Source of the DNA: Schlesneria paludicola DSM 18645
Lineage (GTDB): Bacteria > Planctomycetota > Planctomycetia > Planctomycetales > Planctomycetaceae
DNA length: 43,613 bases
Direction: 5' to 3'
Assembly: GCA_945869955.1 (NCBI GenBank)
Contig: CAMBQP010000018.1
Span: 1-43,613, forward strand
Positions within the stretch are counted from its first letter, which is position 1, and each line of letters begins with the position of its first letter. Shown here one piece after another: positions 1 through 9,474 of the stretch. Position numbers and translations under genes: made by a program. The notes beneath the pieces are model-generated. The model was not told the origin of the DNA. It saw only the letters and a program-made list of their open reading frames with translations, and searched no databases.

Positions 1-754
1 CAGAACGATGATGCGCCGCCAAGTCTTTTTCCAGCGATCGACCGACCAGCAGATTCAAATCAAACATACCCGCATGAATCACTTCGCGATAAATCGCATT
101 GCTGGGACGGGACCGAACCGTGCGAACCGGTAATCCCTCGGCAGTGATATGCTGATTGGGATACGCGATTTCGGGTGCCGATTCGGATTTCTGCAACAGA
201 TCCCCATTGCCACCCCAAATCACAAAATATAACCGCGATTCTTCTTCCCCATGAAAAAGTTGCTGAAACTCTTCCGGCAATGGACCAGGGTCCAAAGGAA
301 ACCGATCCCGTCGGGGAGGTTCCTGACCTTCCGGATCGACAGGAGAAACAGGAACTGGCGCCGCGGGAGAATTCGCGGGCTGAGTCGCATTCAGAACTGG
401 CTCAGGACCCGTTTGTCCCGCGATTGTGACAAGAGTCGGCTGTCCCGCGATCGTGACAAGAGTGGGCTGTCCCGCGACAAGAGTGGGCTCAACACGAGGC
501 CCCAGATTCACCTCCCGATTCGGCTCGTCATTGCGACGGGGGCGACGCCCACCGGGACGAAATCCGGCTGGGCGAGGAACCAATCGTCGTAGCTGGGACA
601 TGACGACCCCCGCAGTTCGATCAAGTTCGGCATCGATCTGCTGTAAGCGGGTCTGCCAATGAAGACTATGCACCAGACCACCGAAGCTGATGAGTACGAT
701 CAAGAGCACGAGAGCGTGCCAGACCTGCAGTCGCCAGCGAAGTGATTTGAACAT
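1..754 (-). CDS. Sensor histidine kinase, N-terminal part (cut by window edge)
   Basis: The minus-strand frame is open from the ATG at 754 to the window edge, about 251 codons. It starts with a short basic stretch (MFKSLRWRLQVW), then a membrane segment at about residues 13-32, then a long periplasmic-type region rich in Pro, Arg and Gly. No HAMP, HisKA or ATPase domain is inside the window, so 'histidine kinase' rests on two points: the N-terminal architecture (the LRWRLQVWHA start is typical of this class) and the position 30 bp downstream of an OmpR-family regulator on the same strand. By analogy with such pairs it would sense an envelope signal and phosphorylate that regulator. The sensor region carries an in-frame tandem repeat (separate entry). 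The signal sensed cannot be told from sequence. Confidence 0.75.
   Translation of the reverse strand, partial: MFKSLRWRLQVWHALVLLIVLISFGGLVHSLHWQTRLQQIDAELDRTAGVVMSQLRRLVPRPAGFRPGGRRPRRNDEPNREVNLGPRVEPTLVAGQPTLVTIAGQPTLVTIAGQTGPEPVLNATQPANSPAAPVPVSPVDPEGQEPPRRDRFPLDPGPLPEEFQQLFHGEEESRLYFVIWGGNGDLLQKSESAPEIAYPNQHITAEGLPVRTVRSRPSNAIYREVIHAGMFDLNLLVGRSLEKDLAAHHRS
413..487 (-). repeat. In-frame tandem repeat in the kinase sensor domain
   Basis: Two 27-bp units and one 21-bp unit lie head to tail. Read on the minus strand they encode PTLVAGQ, PTLVTIAGQ, PTLVTIAGQ. All unit lengths are multiples of three, so changes in copy number keep the frame. The repeat lies in the extracytoplasmic part of the putative histidine kinase. 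Confidence 0.85.
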
Positions 755-784
755 AATGATCTTCTCGCCGCAAACGCGGCCCAT

Positions 785-1441
785 TCAGCCTTCGATAATA
801 TAACCCATACCCCGTCGCGTCGTAATCAGTTCACGACCCACTTTACGCCGGATATTGGAAACGTAGACATCCACCAGATTGGACAGCGAGGCATCGTATT
901 CGTCAAACAAATGGTCGTAGATCTTGGTTCGTGTGACCAGTTCACCCCGATGAATCGCCAGAAATTCCAACAGGCAGTATTCTTTGGCCGTTAAGGCAAC
1001 CGGTTCGCCATCCACAGAAACCGTTCGGGCGGTGGTATCGATCGAGACATTCCCAATTTCGATCAGCGGCTGAGCCATGCCGGCCGATCGCCGAATCAGC
1101 GCCCGAACCCGCGCCACCAGTTCAGAAAGCTCAAACGGCTTGATCAGATAATCATCAGCACCCGTATCAAGACCCCGAACCCGATCCTTCACCGCATCCC
1201 GCGCCGTCAACATCAGCACCGGCGTGCTTTTTTTATTCCGACGCAGTTCTGCCAAGACCGACCAGCCATCCCGCTGGGGTAACATCACATCCAGCAAAAT
1301 CGCGTCGTAATCCCACGTGATTCCCTTGAACAGGCCATCCTCACCGTTTTCCGCCGTATCGACGGAATAGCCAGCCTCGCGCAGGTACATCGCTACCGCG
1401 CGGCTGACATCAGGCTCGTCCTCGACCACCAGCACTCGCAT
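785..1441 (-). CDS. OmpR/PhoB-family response regulator
   Basis: The 218-residue protein has a receiver domain at 1-115 and a winged-helix DNA-binding domain at about 125-217. Acidic residues E7 and D8, the phosphoacceptor D51 (in LLDVMLP) and the conserved Lys in LIKPF (about 101) are all present. The C-terminal part carries the usual TAKEYCLLEFL helix, the VDVYVSNIRRKVG recognition region and the GMGYII wing. Overall it resembles the CopR/CusR branch. It is the first gene of a two-gene unit with the histidine kinase that follows after 30 bp. Phosphorylation at D51 would switch promoter binding; target genes are not visible. Length and motifs are normal for the family. Confidence 0.96.
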   Translation of the reverse strand: MRVLVVEDEPDVSRAVAMYLREAGYSVDTAENGEDGLFKGITWDYDAILLDVMLPQRDGWSVLAELRRNKKSTPVLMLTARDAVKDRVRGLDTGADDYLIKPFELSELVARVRALIRRSAGMAQPLIEIGNVSIDTTARTVSVDGEPVALTAKEYCLLEFLAIHRGELVTRTKIYDHLFDEYDASLSNLVDVYVSNIRRKVGRELITTRRGMGYIIEG

Positions 1442-1698
1442 ACGTCTTCACCACCCAAAGTCGTGTTGTTGTCTCTTGCGTCCGGACCATCATGAAATGA
1501 GCGCGATGGGGATCCAGAAAAATATCTCTCGCAAACCGCGTGGATGAGCCAGCTTACAACAACAACCTTAAGTCAAGATGAATTAATTGTCCGGAAAAGA
1601 AATCTCGGAATCACCCGAGGGTATTGAGATTCCGATCGGACCGAATTCGGAGAATTTGACGATCCTCGTCTCTGCGTTGCGCGGGGCCGTACCCCGAC

Positions 1699-3132
1699 TC
1701 AGGGTGCCGAATTCCAGACCTCTTCCAGTGCCTGGCGGATGCTGCGTAGCGTCACCGGTTGCTCGGACAGGACCCGCGTGGCCTTGGTCGTGGTCAGTTG
1801 ATCTTTCAGTGATCCCCGACTTTTCGAGAGGACCAGAACCATGGCGGTTCCAGTCTGTTGGCACGCCTGCTGCGCCTGTCCAAACAGTGCCTCGGTCTCA
1901 TCCCCCAATGCATCGCTCATCAGAACGAGGCCTTTGGGAGGATCCGATTTTAACCGTTTCATCGCCCGTTCAAAATTGCCGAGCAACAGCACGCGATAAC
2001 CATGCTTGGTGAAATACTCTCGCAAGGAATCCTGTTGTCGCAAGCGTTCTTCGACACACAACACCGTCGGTGAAATCCCTTTAGGGGGGGCAATCACCAC
2101 CGAATCATCCCCCTGAGGGAGATTCAGTTCGGCCAGTGCCGTCCGCAAGTCACGGGCGAGCATCGCGGGTGTCTGGTAGCGTTCCGTAGGGTTGATACGG
2201 ATTAATTTCTCGACGATCTTGCAGAGGCTGGGGGGGAGCGTTGGATCGACCTGCTGGATTGGTGGAATACCCGAATAACGACTGAACTCCCGTCGTTCAT
2301 CTTTACTTTTTGTCGGGGGATAGGGATGTTTTCCCGTCAGCAACTCGTAATAGATCGTGCCAAGGAAATACAGATCTGAACGTGGATCGTTATCCGGGGC
2401 ACCCGTTCCTCGTTCGAGCGTCGCGTATTCGATTGCTCGATCGACTTCTTCATCGAGTGACCGGGCACTGGCATCCTGCCCCGCCAGCCCAAAGTCGACC
2501 AACTTGGCAACCCCCTGGGCACTCAGCAAGACATTGGTCAGCTTCAGGTCACGATGCGTGACACCCAGCGTCGCGGCATATTCCAGCCCTTCACTGATCT
2601 CGAGTGCATAGCGAGTTGCGTCCTGAGGGGAAAACTTCCCTCGGGCTTTCATCAGCTCGCGAAAATTTCCCCCCTCGACAAACTCCATCGTGAGGTAATG
2701 CTGATTCCCTGCGGAACCGACTTCGTAAATCGGCACAATATTTTTGTGTTTGAGACGTTTACCCAGTTCCCCCTCGCGCTGAAACAATAACACTTTCCGT
2801 GGGTCTTCGGCCCAGCGGGAACGGAGAACCTTGATGCCGATCATCCGCCCGTCATCAACGGAACAGCCACGAAATACGCGAGCGAAGCTTCCCGAGGCGT
2901 TCCGATAGAGCAGCTTGTATTTCCCCAGTAGCAGCCCATCAAGGTCCCGCTTCATCAACTTTGCTGCCTGATAAGTGGTCAGCATGTGGGCCGTTTCGAG
3001 CTCCCGAATCAGGCCGTCGATACTTTGTCCACGCGACTGCAGTCGAATCATACACTGCTGCAGCTGTGAAGATTCCACGAGTTTGGTTTTGAGTAGAAAG
3101 TTTTGAAAGTTCTGAAGGCTGGAAAAGTGCAT
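1699..3132 (-). CDS. Ser/Thr protein kinase with C-terminal degenerate receiver-like domain
   Basis: The protein has 477 residues. An N-terminal helical segment (1-65) precedes a PknB-type kinase domain (about 70-345). Visible motifs are a Gly-poor nucleotide loop (NASGSFARVFRG, about 78-89), the ATP-anchoring K101 in IGIKVL, HRDLKLTN (193-200, with LT in place of the usual PS or PE) and DFG (213-215), so it should be active. The last 120 residues look like a response-regulator receiver: a beta start TVLCVEE and a hydrophobic strand GLVLMSDAL. The aspartate expected at the end of that strand is Ser followed by Asp, so phosphotransfer there is doubtful. There is no membrane segment, so it is probably cytoplasmic. 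A STAS protein is encoded 105 bp upstream on the same strand, suggesting a partner-switch type pathway. Confidence 0.93.
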   Translation of the reverse strand: MHFSSLQNFQNFLLKTKLVESSQLQQCMIRLQSRGQSIDGLIRELETAHMLTTYQAAKLMKRDLDGLLLGKYKLLYRNASGSFARVFRGCSVDDGRMIGIKVLRSRWAEDPRKVLLFQREGELGKRLKHKNIVPIYEVGSAGNQHYLTMEFVEGGNFRELMKARGKFSPQDATRYALEISEGLEYAATLGVTHRDLKLTNVLLSAQGVAKLVDFGLAGQDASARSLDEEVDRAIEYATLERGTGAPDNDPRSDLYFLGTIYYELLTGKHPYPPTKSKDERREFSRYSGIPPIQQVDPTLPPSLCKIVEKLIRINPTERYQTPAMLARDLRTALAELNLPQGDDSVVIAPPKGISPTVLCVEERLRQQDSLREYFTKHGYRVLLLGNFERAMKRLKSDPPKGLVLMSDALGDETEALFGQAQQACQQTGTAMVLVLSKSRGSLKDQLTTTKATRVLSEQPVTLRSIRQALEEVWNSAP

Positions 3133-3237
3133 GAAAAATTCGTGTCCACAATCGTTCTGGAGACTCCAGAAGACGGCAATGAGTCGGACGCAAGGCCTGA
3201 CAATTTTGGTTGTCGTCAGACATACTGAAGAACAGGG

Positions 3238-3627
3238 CTAGACTGAGAGGTCCTTGATCTCAAACAACTGCTCAAGACGTGTCAGGTGCAGGACTTCGCG
3301 AACATCCACCGAGGGGTTGTACAGTTCTAATCGTTCGACTTGGCTGCGCAACGAGGTTAACACCCCCAGCATCCCGCTTGGAATCAACTTCACGCCAGTC
3401 AGATCGAATGCCAGCACTTTACAGTGATGCTCTTTGATTAACTGCATCAGCTGATCTCGATAGAAAGCGATGCAAACTTCGTCAGGCACGTCTTGTCCGC
3501 CGAAACCGACGACGGTCAGTTCACCGGTTTGATAGAGCTTGAGCACATTCCGATCTTTCAGATCACGGATTTTCAGTGTGGCTTCGTCTGAGTGAGATTC
3601 AATGTCGTCGTGGATGCTGTCGCTCAT
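3238..3627 (-). CDS. STAS-domain protein (anti-anti-sigma factor-like)
   Basis: The start is set at 3627 (MSDSIHDD) because GAGGAG lies 7 bp upstream; an upstream TTG in the same frame lacks such a site. The protein has 129 residues. Residues about 15-127 fit the STAS fold: a beta strand with LTVVGF, an amphipathic helix, then CKVLAFDLTGVKLIPSGMLGVL, where the Ser corresponds to the phosphorylatable Ser of SpoIIAA/RsbV-type antagonists. Related planctomycete proteins usually sit with Ser/Thr kinases, as here. Phosphorylation by the neighbouring kinase is inference. The sequence between strand and helix (GGQDVPDEVCIAFYRDQLMQLI) is as found in the larger STAS family. Confidence 0.85.
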   Translation of the reverse strand: MSDSIHDDIESHSDEATLKIRDLKDRNVLKLYQTGELTVVGFGGQDVPDEVCIAFYRDQLMQLIKEHHCKVLAFDLTGVKLIPSGMLGVLTSLRSQVERLELYNPSVDVREVLHLTRLEQLFEIKDLSV

Positions 3628-3759
3628 CGCGAGTCTCCTCGATGAAAGCAAAAAAACAAGAACGTGTTCGACGTAAATTCATCTGCGACTATATCGTCCG
3701 TCTCGACCATTCGCCAGAAGCAAAACGCCACAAATCCCCCTCGGGGCGGGAATGGACCC

Positions 3760-6090
3760 TCACTTGCCATTATCCTGAGGGTAGACCAGTAGTCGGTCGT
3801 GTGCCAACAGGATCAAGTCGACCAAACCATCTCCGGTAACATCCGCAACCAGGGCTTCACGCGGTTCCGCATCTTTCACTTCGTCATTTCCCGCAAACGA
3901 TTTTTGCTCATAAATGCGAAAATACAGAGCATGCTTCAATCCCGTTGTCGGACGGTGCTGGATGATTTCGACAAAATGACCACGAACATCCGTCATCGCC
4001 AAATCCGTGTGGCCATCCCCATTCAAATCACCCGCGACAACGTCGGTGGGGTAAACTTTATCGAGCTGACTTTCAAACGACGCCAATTCCTTGAGGGCGG
4101 GTGATTGTCCGCCCGCAAACAAAACCGCAAATTTGTCCGCCCCAAACAGCACCAGATCATCTTTTTTATCACCATTTAAATCGGCAACCTTCAATGATTT
4201 GAGCTGGAAGTCGCCAATATCAATCTCTTTCCACGACTGATAACTGCCATCGATTTTCCGCAAGACGCGCAACTTTCGCAGTCCCGCATCAACCAACGCG
4301 ATTTCGGGATCTCCTTCGCCATTCAAGTCGACAACAGTTCCCGCAACAATTTTGGAATTCGACTCGGTGATATTAAACTGGTCGACCACTTCCCAGCGTT
4401 TCTGCTGACTGAGCACCATATGCCGGGCAAAGTTTTCTTGCGTGATCAGTAACCCTTTCTTCCCCCCCAGCGAACAGAGACTCACCGCCCCCGCTCCAAC
4501 GGCACCGACCCCCAGATTTCCCGTCGTGGCGATCTCGACCGGAATCCCCTCTGCGTTCATCCCGAATAACTGGGGTGGCTTTGAACCCTGAAACACCAGA
4601 AATTCCGGTCGCTCGTCACCAAGCAGATCCGCCAGCAGCAGTCGTTCTGGCGTCCCCTTCAAATCCAGCGTCACCGCCGTCTTTTCACCAAATTTGACCG
4701 GCTGCCACTCCTCAGGACTAATCCGTTTCATCGCCTGCAACGAGTATTCCGAGGACCGATCTTTCTTGGTCTTGGCGATAAACATCACTTCCAGTTTTCC
4801 ATCCCCATCCAGATCAACCAGTTCCATTGCCGAGGCATCCGCTTCGGTCGGAATCGATTGCGGAAAGAGCAATTTCCCTCCGTCAAACGGGCTGACACCC
4901 AGCGTCTTCTCGGCAGCACTGTGAAGCACCAACTCTGCTGTACCGTTCCCATCCAAATCCGCGGCATGAATCTGGTCCGCCCCGGTTAAGCTGGGAAACG
5001 GAATCCCCATTTCCAGCCCCTGTCCCTTGCTCTGCTTAAAAAACAGCACGCGTGACGCATCAGGATCTGTCACGACGAGGTCACTCAAGCCATCGCCGTC
5101 GAAGTCCCCTACCGCCAAGTCCCGGTCTTTTCCCGAGCCTTGTTTGCCAAACCCATATTGAATCAATCGTTCGGGCAGTTCATGCTCACCCAATTTTTTC
5201 TGCTCGACGTTGAGCAGCTTTAGTCGTCCGGTTCGCGAATCGATGGTCAAGATTTCATGGCCCGGCTTACCATCGACATCCCGTAACGACACGGCACGAG
5301 GACGTTCCAAATCAAATACATATTCCGGTCCCAGTTGGCCAGTCGCCTGCTGCAGTCGGGCACCGAGCACCCGATTCAAACCTTCTCCGGCCAAATAGCA
5401 CAGGTCGAGTCGTCCATCACCGTCAAGATCGGCGATCTGAGCCAACCCCAACTTATCCGAGGTATTCATCAGGCGACGCGGAGCCGCCATAACACCCTTC
5501 TCAGTCTGATAAAGCAGGATGGTCTCGTGTTTTCCCAGAATCACCAGATCATCAAGACCGTTTCCATCAAGATCGCCTGCGGTCAGAAACCACTGTGAGG
5601 CCGCAACGTCTGGGATCCGCTGTTTTTTCGTGCGGGTCCATTCCCCTTTTTCTGGCTGAAAGCGAATCACCAGCTGATCCGGAGTACCGAAATAAACGAT
5701 GTCGGTCCGGCCATCCCCGTCAAAGTCCCCCAGCGTCATCGCTGCCACGTCATGATCGACGGGAAGTTTCTGATGATCAAATCGCCAGGCGTCATCGATC
5801 ACATTCACATCGGTCCGGCCGGCGGGCTTTTCCTTCGTACCAGGCTTCTCACTGCGCTGAATCATCAGGTCCAGCCGACTATGGCTATTGTCAACCAGAA
5901 TCAAATCGGTCAAGCCATCATGATTCAGATCGCCCGTCAACATATTGCCCGAACGCTCCGCTAACTTGAAGACTTCAACGGGCTTGAAACCATAGTACTG
6001 AGAAAGCGACGATTCCTCCGCCCCACCGGTGGCGGCCATGAATCCCATACTGGCAAACAGAAAAAGGCATCGTATTGAGAGCGCCTGCAT
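3760..6090 (-). CDS. Secreted FG-GAP/VCBS repeat protein
   Basis: The 776-residue protein begins with a signal peptide (MQALSIRCLFLFASMGF...ATGGAEE, cleavage near residue 24). It consists almost wholly of about 13 repeats with the Asp-rich core of integrin-like beta-propeller blades, for example GDFDGDGRTDIVYF, ADLDGDGRLDLCYL and GDLNGDGHTDLAMT. These DxDGDG loops bind calcium in the known families. A few blades are degenerate (RDVDGKPGHEI, ADLLGDERPEF). The protein probably forms one or two propellers outside the cytoplasmic membrane; the partner is unknown. The ATG at 6090 is preceded by AAGGATGGGAATTC. It lies downstream of the EF-hand gene on the same strand, so it may be the last gene of a secreted-protein operon. 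Confidence 0.92.
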   Translation of the reverse strand: MQALSIRCLFLFASMGFMAATGGAEESSLSQYYGFKPVEVFKLAERSGNMLTGDLNHDGLTDLILVDNSHSRLDLMIQRSEKPGTKEKPAGRTDVNVIDDAWRFDHQKLPVDHDVAAMTLGDFDGDGRTDIVYFGTPDQLVIRFQPEKGEWTRTKKQRIPDVAASQWFLTAGDLDGNGLDDLVILGKHETILLYQTEKGVMAAPRRLMNTSDKLGLAQIADLDGDGRLDLCYLAGEGLNRVLGARLQQATGQLGPEYVFDLERPRAVSLRDVDGKPGHEILTIDSRTGRLKLLNVEQKKLGEHELPERLIQYGFGKQGSGKDRDLAVGDFDGDGLSDLVVTDPDASRVLFFKQSKGQGLEMGIPFPSLTGADQIHAADLDGNGTAELVLHSAAEKTLGVSPFDGGKLLFPQSIPTEADASAMELVDLDGDGKLEVMFIAKTKKDRSSEYSLQAMKRISPEEWQPVKFGEKTAVTLDLKGTPERLLLADLLGDERPEFLVFQGSKPPQLFGMNAEGIPVEIATTGNLGVGAVGAGAVSLCSLGGKKGLLITQENFARHMVLSQQKRWEVVDQFNITESNSKIVAGTVVDLNGEGDPEIALVDAGLRKLRVLRKIDGSYQSWKEIDIGDFQLKSLKVADLNGDKKDDLVLFGADKFAVLFAGGQSPALKELASFESQLDKVYPTDVVAGDLNGDGHTDLAMTDVRGHFVEIIQHRPTTGLKHALYFRIYEQKSFAGNDEVKDAEPREALVADVTGDGLVDLILLAHDRLLVYPQDNGK

Positions 6091-6199
6091 GAATTCCCAT
6101 CCTTACGTCAACGATCCAGAAAGCGAGTTGTAGTTGGCAAGGTAGCTTAATCCTGACGGACGAGGGAGGATAGAGAAAAGAGGCCCTCCCCCGGAAGAA

Positions 6200-7939
6200 T
6201 CAGTCGGAACCTTGCGCCAAAGCCGCCTCGTTCAAGTCGATAAACCCATCGTGATTGCGATCAAACTCGGCAAACAGAGACAAATCACCCAGAAATTCGC
6301 GTGTCGAGACTTCCCCATCCCGGTTTTTATCCATCTTCAAAAACCAGACCGGCCCCGCAGTCCGCTCGGCCGGAATTCCCTGAGGATTCATTCCCAAATT
6401 CGGATTCAAAAAACCATTACCAAGTCCCGGCAGGTTTCCTCGAGCCAGCACCAACCGATACTGGAGCGGAACTTCCGACTCTTTCAGCTCGCCATCACCA
6501 TCTTGATCCCACAGCGATAATCGATCTGCAGCCACCTGCAATTCGCGAAATGAAAGCCGCTGGTCACGATCCGTATCGAGAATCTCAAACAGTGTTCGCC
6601 CCTGCTCCTGAATCGTTAACACGACGCGGCTGCGAGTGCTATCAAGCCGAAGCGAGAAATACTCGAGCAACTCGCCCAAAAAGATTTTGCCGTTCTTGTC
6701 CGTATCCAGACTTTCGAACGGGACACCCAGCAGAAAAATGCGTTCCGTCTCGGACTTTTCCAGATAGCCATTGGCATCGGTATCCGCCGCCATGAACTGT
6801 TGTTTGAGCAGCAAGTCGACCGACAGCGGAGCAAAAGACGGATTGCGTACAACACTGAATTGCAGACTACCGAGATTGATATTCGCCGACCCGTCGGGGG
6901 TGATCTTTAATTTTTCCTGCAATTCGGGTTGATGAGCGGTCGCAGCAAGGGAGTCCATCCGATCCAGAGGAACCATGATCTGGATCGTCGGATCGGGATC
7001 CGACAGAAACTGGCGCAGCTCATCAAAATCCAGCTGACCATCACCGTCACCATCGAAGCGAGCGAACGAGGCGACCGACAGCCCCAACTCCTGACGACTC
7101 AATTTCTGATTACGGACAGTGGCACCCTCGACCCCGGATTTGAGTGGATCAACACTGTCATATTTGTCGATCAGCCGCCCAATCTGCTTCGAAATCGACT
7201 CGTCCGACCCCACCCCCAGAAAGGGACTTTTCGCGGGATTCCTCGCACCATTCGCTGGCATTGCGTTCAACCCCGCCCCGTTGCCGAGAGGATTCAGTTC
7301 GGCCAAACTGATCGTTTCGTCATCGTCCAGATCCAGCTTATGCAAGGTTTTTAAGGCATCGGTCAGCTCGCTGCTCGACAGCTTTCCATCCCCATTGGTA
7401 TCGAGCCGCGCAAAGAGTGGCACCGACGGCGAACCGTCAGCGGGCCTCCCGGGCCGGTTCATCGCCGCCGTAGCGACATTCGATTGATAGAGCATTTGAA
7501 ATGGGAATAACCCAATCCGCTTGAAGTACGCCAGAAACTCTTGCCGAGTGATTTTTCCATCGGCGGGAGTCACATCCGGATTCGGCTCGGCCACCAGTGG
7601 TCGGTTTCCGGCGGGTACCGGAACTCTGGCCGGTTGCAGGTCACGCGAAGTCAGATATCTCCCTTGAGCTTCCTCGACCTTGACGATTCCATTCCCATCC
7701 TTGTCGAGCGCTTGCATCAGTCGTTCGACCGATTGCTCGAAGGCGGTACGCGGCCCGGTCTCGTAAGTAGTGGTCTCGCGTGGGCCCGTCTCGCCCAGCC
7801 GAATCTCGAATTTCAAGACGATCACGCCGTTGTCACCCAGAAACACGACCGACTCAGACTCGTCCGACCCCTCTCGGGCCGCAGCCTGCGTTGTGAGCAC
7901 TCCCACCAGCAATAACAGCACTAATCCAAATCGTTTCAT
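6200..7939 (-). CDS. Secreted multi-EF-hand protein
   Basis: The start is placed at 7939 (MKRFGLVLLLLVGVLTTQAAA) because AGGA precedes it and a signal peptide follows; an in-frame GTG at 7981 would add 14 residues in front of the signal. The protein of 579 residues contains about ten canonical or near-canonical EF-hand loops spread over its full length, for example DKDGNGIVKVEE, DTNGDGKLSSSE, DGDGDGQLDFDE, DTDKNGKIFLGE, DQDGDGELKESE and DRNHDGFIDLNE. Each has the D-x-D-x-D/N-G spacing for calcium. No enzyme domain is visible. Planctomycetes encode many such EF-hand proteins near DUF1501/DUF1549 genes; the role is not known. The DUF1501 gene ends 54 bp upstream. Confidence 0.93.
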   Translation of the reverse strand: MKRFGLVLLLLVGVLTTQAAAREGSDESESVVFLGDNGVIVLKFEIRLGETGPRETTTYETGPRTAFEQSVERLMQALDKDGNGIVKVEEAQGRYLTSRDLQPARVPVPAGNRPLVAEPNPDVTPADGKITRQEFLAYFKRIGLFPFQMLYQSNVATAAMNRPGRPADGSPSVPLFARLDTNGDGKLSSSELTDALKTLHKLDLDDDETISLAELNPLGNGAGLNAMPANGARNPAKSPFLGVGSDESISKQIGRLIDKYDSVDPLKSGVEGATVRNQKLSRQELGLSVASFARFDGDGDGQLDFDELRQFLSDPDPTIQIMVPLDRMDSLAATAHQPELQEKLKITPDGSANINLGSLQFSVVRNPSFAPLSVDLLLKQQFMAADTDANGYLEKSETERIFLLGVPFESLDTDKNGKIFLGELLEYFSLRLDSTRSRVVLTIQEQGRTLFEILDTDRDQRLSFRELQVAADRLSLWDQDGDGELKESEVPLQYRLVLARGNLPGLGNGFLNPNLGMNPQGIPAERTAGPVWFLKMDKNRDGEVSTREFLGDLSLFAEFDRNHDGFIDLNEAALAQGSD

Positions 7940-7993
7940 GGTGATTCCTGCGGCGAGCGGCCTCGATCTGTTCAGCGACACGACCGCGATCCT

Positions 7994-9343
7994 TTAGCCA
8001 ATCAGCTCGGTAATCGGTTTGGCAGTCGGGTCCGCCAGACGGATGGGACGCCCGACGTTCGAGATATTCTGTTTCATCGAATCCAGTCCCAAAACCTGAC
8101 AAAAGGTGGCAAACAGATCCTGTACCGAGACCGGGCGATCCTCGACCTTCATTCCGTCGTCGCTCGTCCGGCCAATCACCTGCCCCCCCTTGATCCCACC
8201 GCCACAGAGCACGCTACTCCAGGCATTCGGGAAGTGGTCTCGTCCCGTCTGGGGATTGATTTTTGGCGTCCGGCCAAACTCACCCATCCAGACAATCAAA
8301 GTGGAATCGAGGAGTCCCCGGTCCTGCAGGTCGGCCAGCAAAGTGGACCAGGCGGGATCGAGCACCCCCAGTAAACTTTTCACAGACGTAAAGTTCTGGG
8401 CATGCGTATCCCAGGCAAATGTCTGATTGTTACCGACACCATTCAACGAAACTTCGATAAAAGGAACGCCCCGTTCGACCAGTCGCCGCGCCAGCAAACA
8501 CGCCTGGCCAAATTGATTTCGTCCGTAAGCATCGCGAAGTTTTTCTGTTTCATCCTCTAGCTGAAACGCCTTGACCGCTTCCGAACGCATCATCCGCACT
8601 GCCGCCGCATAAGCGGACCGGTGGCTTTCGGAATTCAAGCCGGGCCGCCCGCTGGCAAAGTCGGCCTCCAGTTCCCCCAACAGCGACAATCGAGCATCCG
8701 CCCGCTCCAGATTCACCCCGCGTGGCAGAGCGAGATTTTTGACTGCCAGCGACTGATCGTAGTTGGGACCCATCGGGGTTGCGACCGCACGATTGGCATC
8801 GCCGACGACCAGCGGTGCGAAGTTCGGCCCGAGAAACCCAGGTCCATAAGCGGCAGGACTGAACTGGGTGTAGGGGGCCACCGCGACAAAGTTGGGCAGG
8901 TCGGATTGTTCCTGTCCCAGTTCTTTACTCAAAAGAGACCCGAGCGTCGGGTAATCGATCGGCCCTTGCGGTAGATTGCCCGTTCGCAACAGATAGGTCC
9001 CCCGCGTATGGTCACCCTCTTTGGTGCTCATCGAGCGAATCGGGGCACAGTGGTGCATCTGTCGCGCCAACAGCGGCAGATGCTCGCAAATCTGGATCCC
9101 TGGGACCGAGGTCTCGATCGGTTTGAATGAGCCCCCATTTTCATGACCTGGCTTCATGTCGAAGGTATCGGTCTGTGACGGGCCCCCCGTCATCCAGAGC
9201 AGAATCACGGAACGCTGACGCGGACGAGTTTGGCGAGCCTCATCCGCCAGCATCGGCAGCCAGCGCGACATCGAAGCTCCAAACGCCCCGCAGCTTGAGA
9301 GTTTTAACAGGTCACGGCGATTGAGCGGCATTGGTTTTGACAT
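7994..9343 (-). CDS. DUF1501 family protein (sulfatase-like fold, Tat-type signal)
   Basis: The 449-residue protein opens with a twin-arginine type leader (LNRRDLLKLSSCGAFGASM). Typical DUF1501 motifs follow: SVILLWMTGGPSQTDTFDMKPG near 43-65, the HHCAPIRSMST and HTRGTYLLRTG stretch, and near the C terminus WMGEFGRTPKINPQTGRDHFPNAWS. The family is related to alkaline-phosphatase/sulfatase-like hydrolases and is very abundant in planctomycetes; its substrate is not established. The DUF1549/DUF1553 gene lies immediately upstream on the same strand, the usual pairing in this phylum. Export by the Tat route fits a folded, metal-bound protein. An in-frame ATG four codons in is an alternative start. 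Confidence 0.95.
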   Translation of the reverse strand: MSKPMPLNRRDLLKLSSCGAFGASMSRWLPMLADEARQTRPRQRSVILLWMTGGPSQTDTFDMKPGHENGGSFKPIETSVPGIQICEHLPLLARQMHHCAPIRSMSTKEGDHTRGTYLLRTGNLPQGPIDYPTLGSLLSKELGQEQSDLPNFVAVAPYTQFSPAAYGPGFLGPNFAPLVVGDANRAVATPMGPNYDQSLAVKNLALPRGVNLERADARLSLLGELEADFASGRPGLNSESHRSAYAAAVRMMRSEAVKAFQLEDETEKLRDAYGRNQFGQACLLARRLVERGVPFIEVSLNGVGNNQTFAWDTHAQNFTSVKSLLGVLDPAWSTLLADLQDRGLLDSTLIVWMGEFGRTPKINPQTGRDHFPNAWSSVLCGGGIKGGQVIGRTSDDGMKVEDRPVSVQDLFATFCQVLGLDSMKQNISNVGRPIRLADPTAKPITELIG

Positions 9344-9474
9344 GGCTTTGGATCCCGGCGATCAGAGAACACAGCGGATTCATCCGCGTCGTTTTTGGGG
9401 GGGGATGGATGACAGCTTGATTCCGAACACAGCAGACAGAACAGGAACTCAACAACCTGCAGAATTGGGGAAAA

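Noticed and set aside
1442..1698. Possible gene between the response regulator and the kinase
   Set aside because: Open frames here are shadows of, or extensions around, the kinase 3' end, with no start signal.
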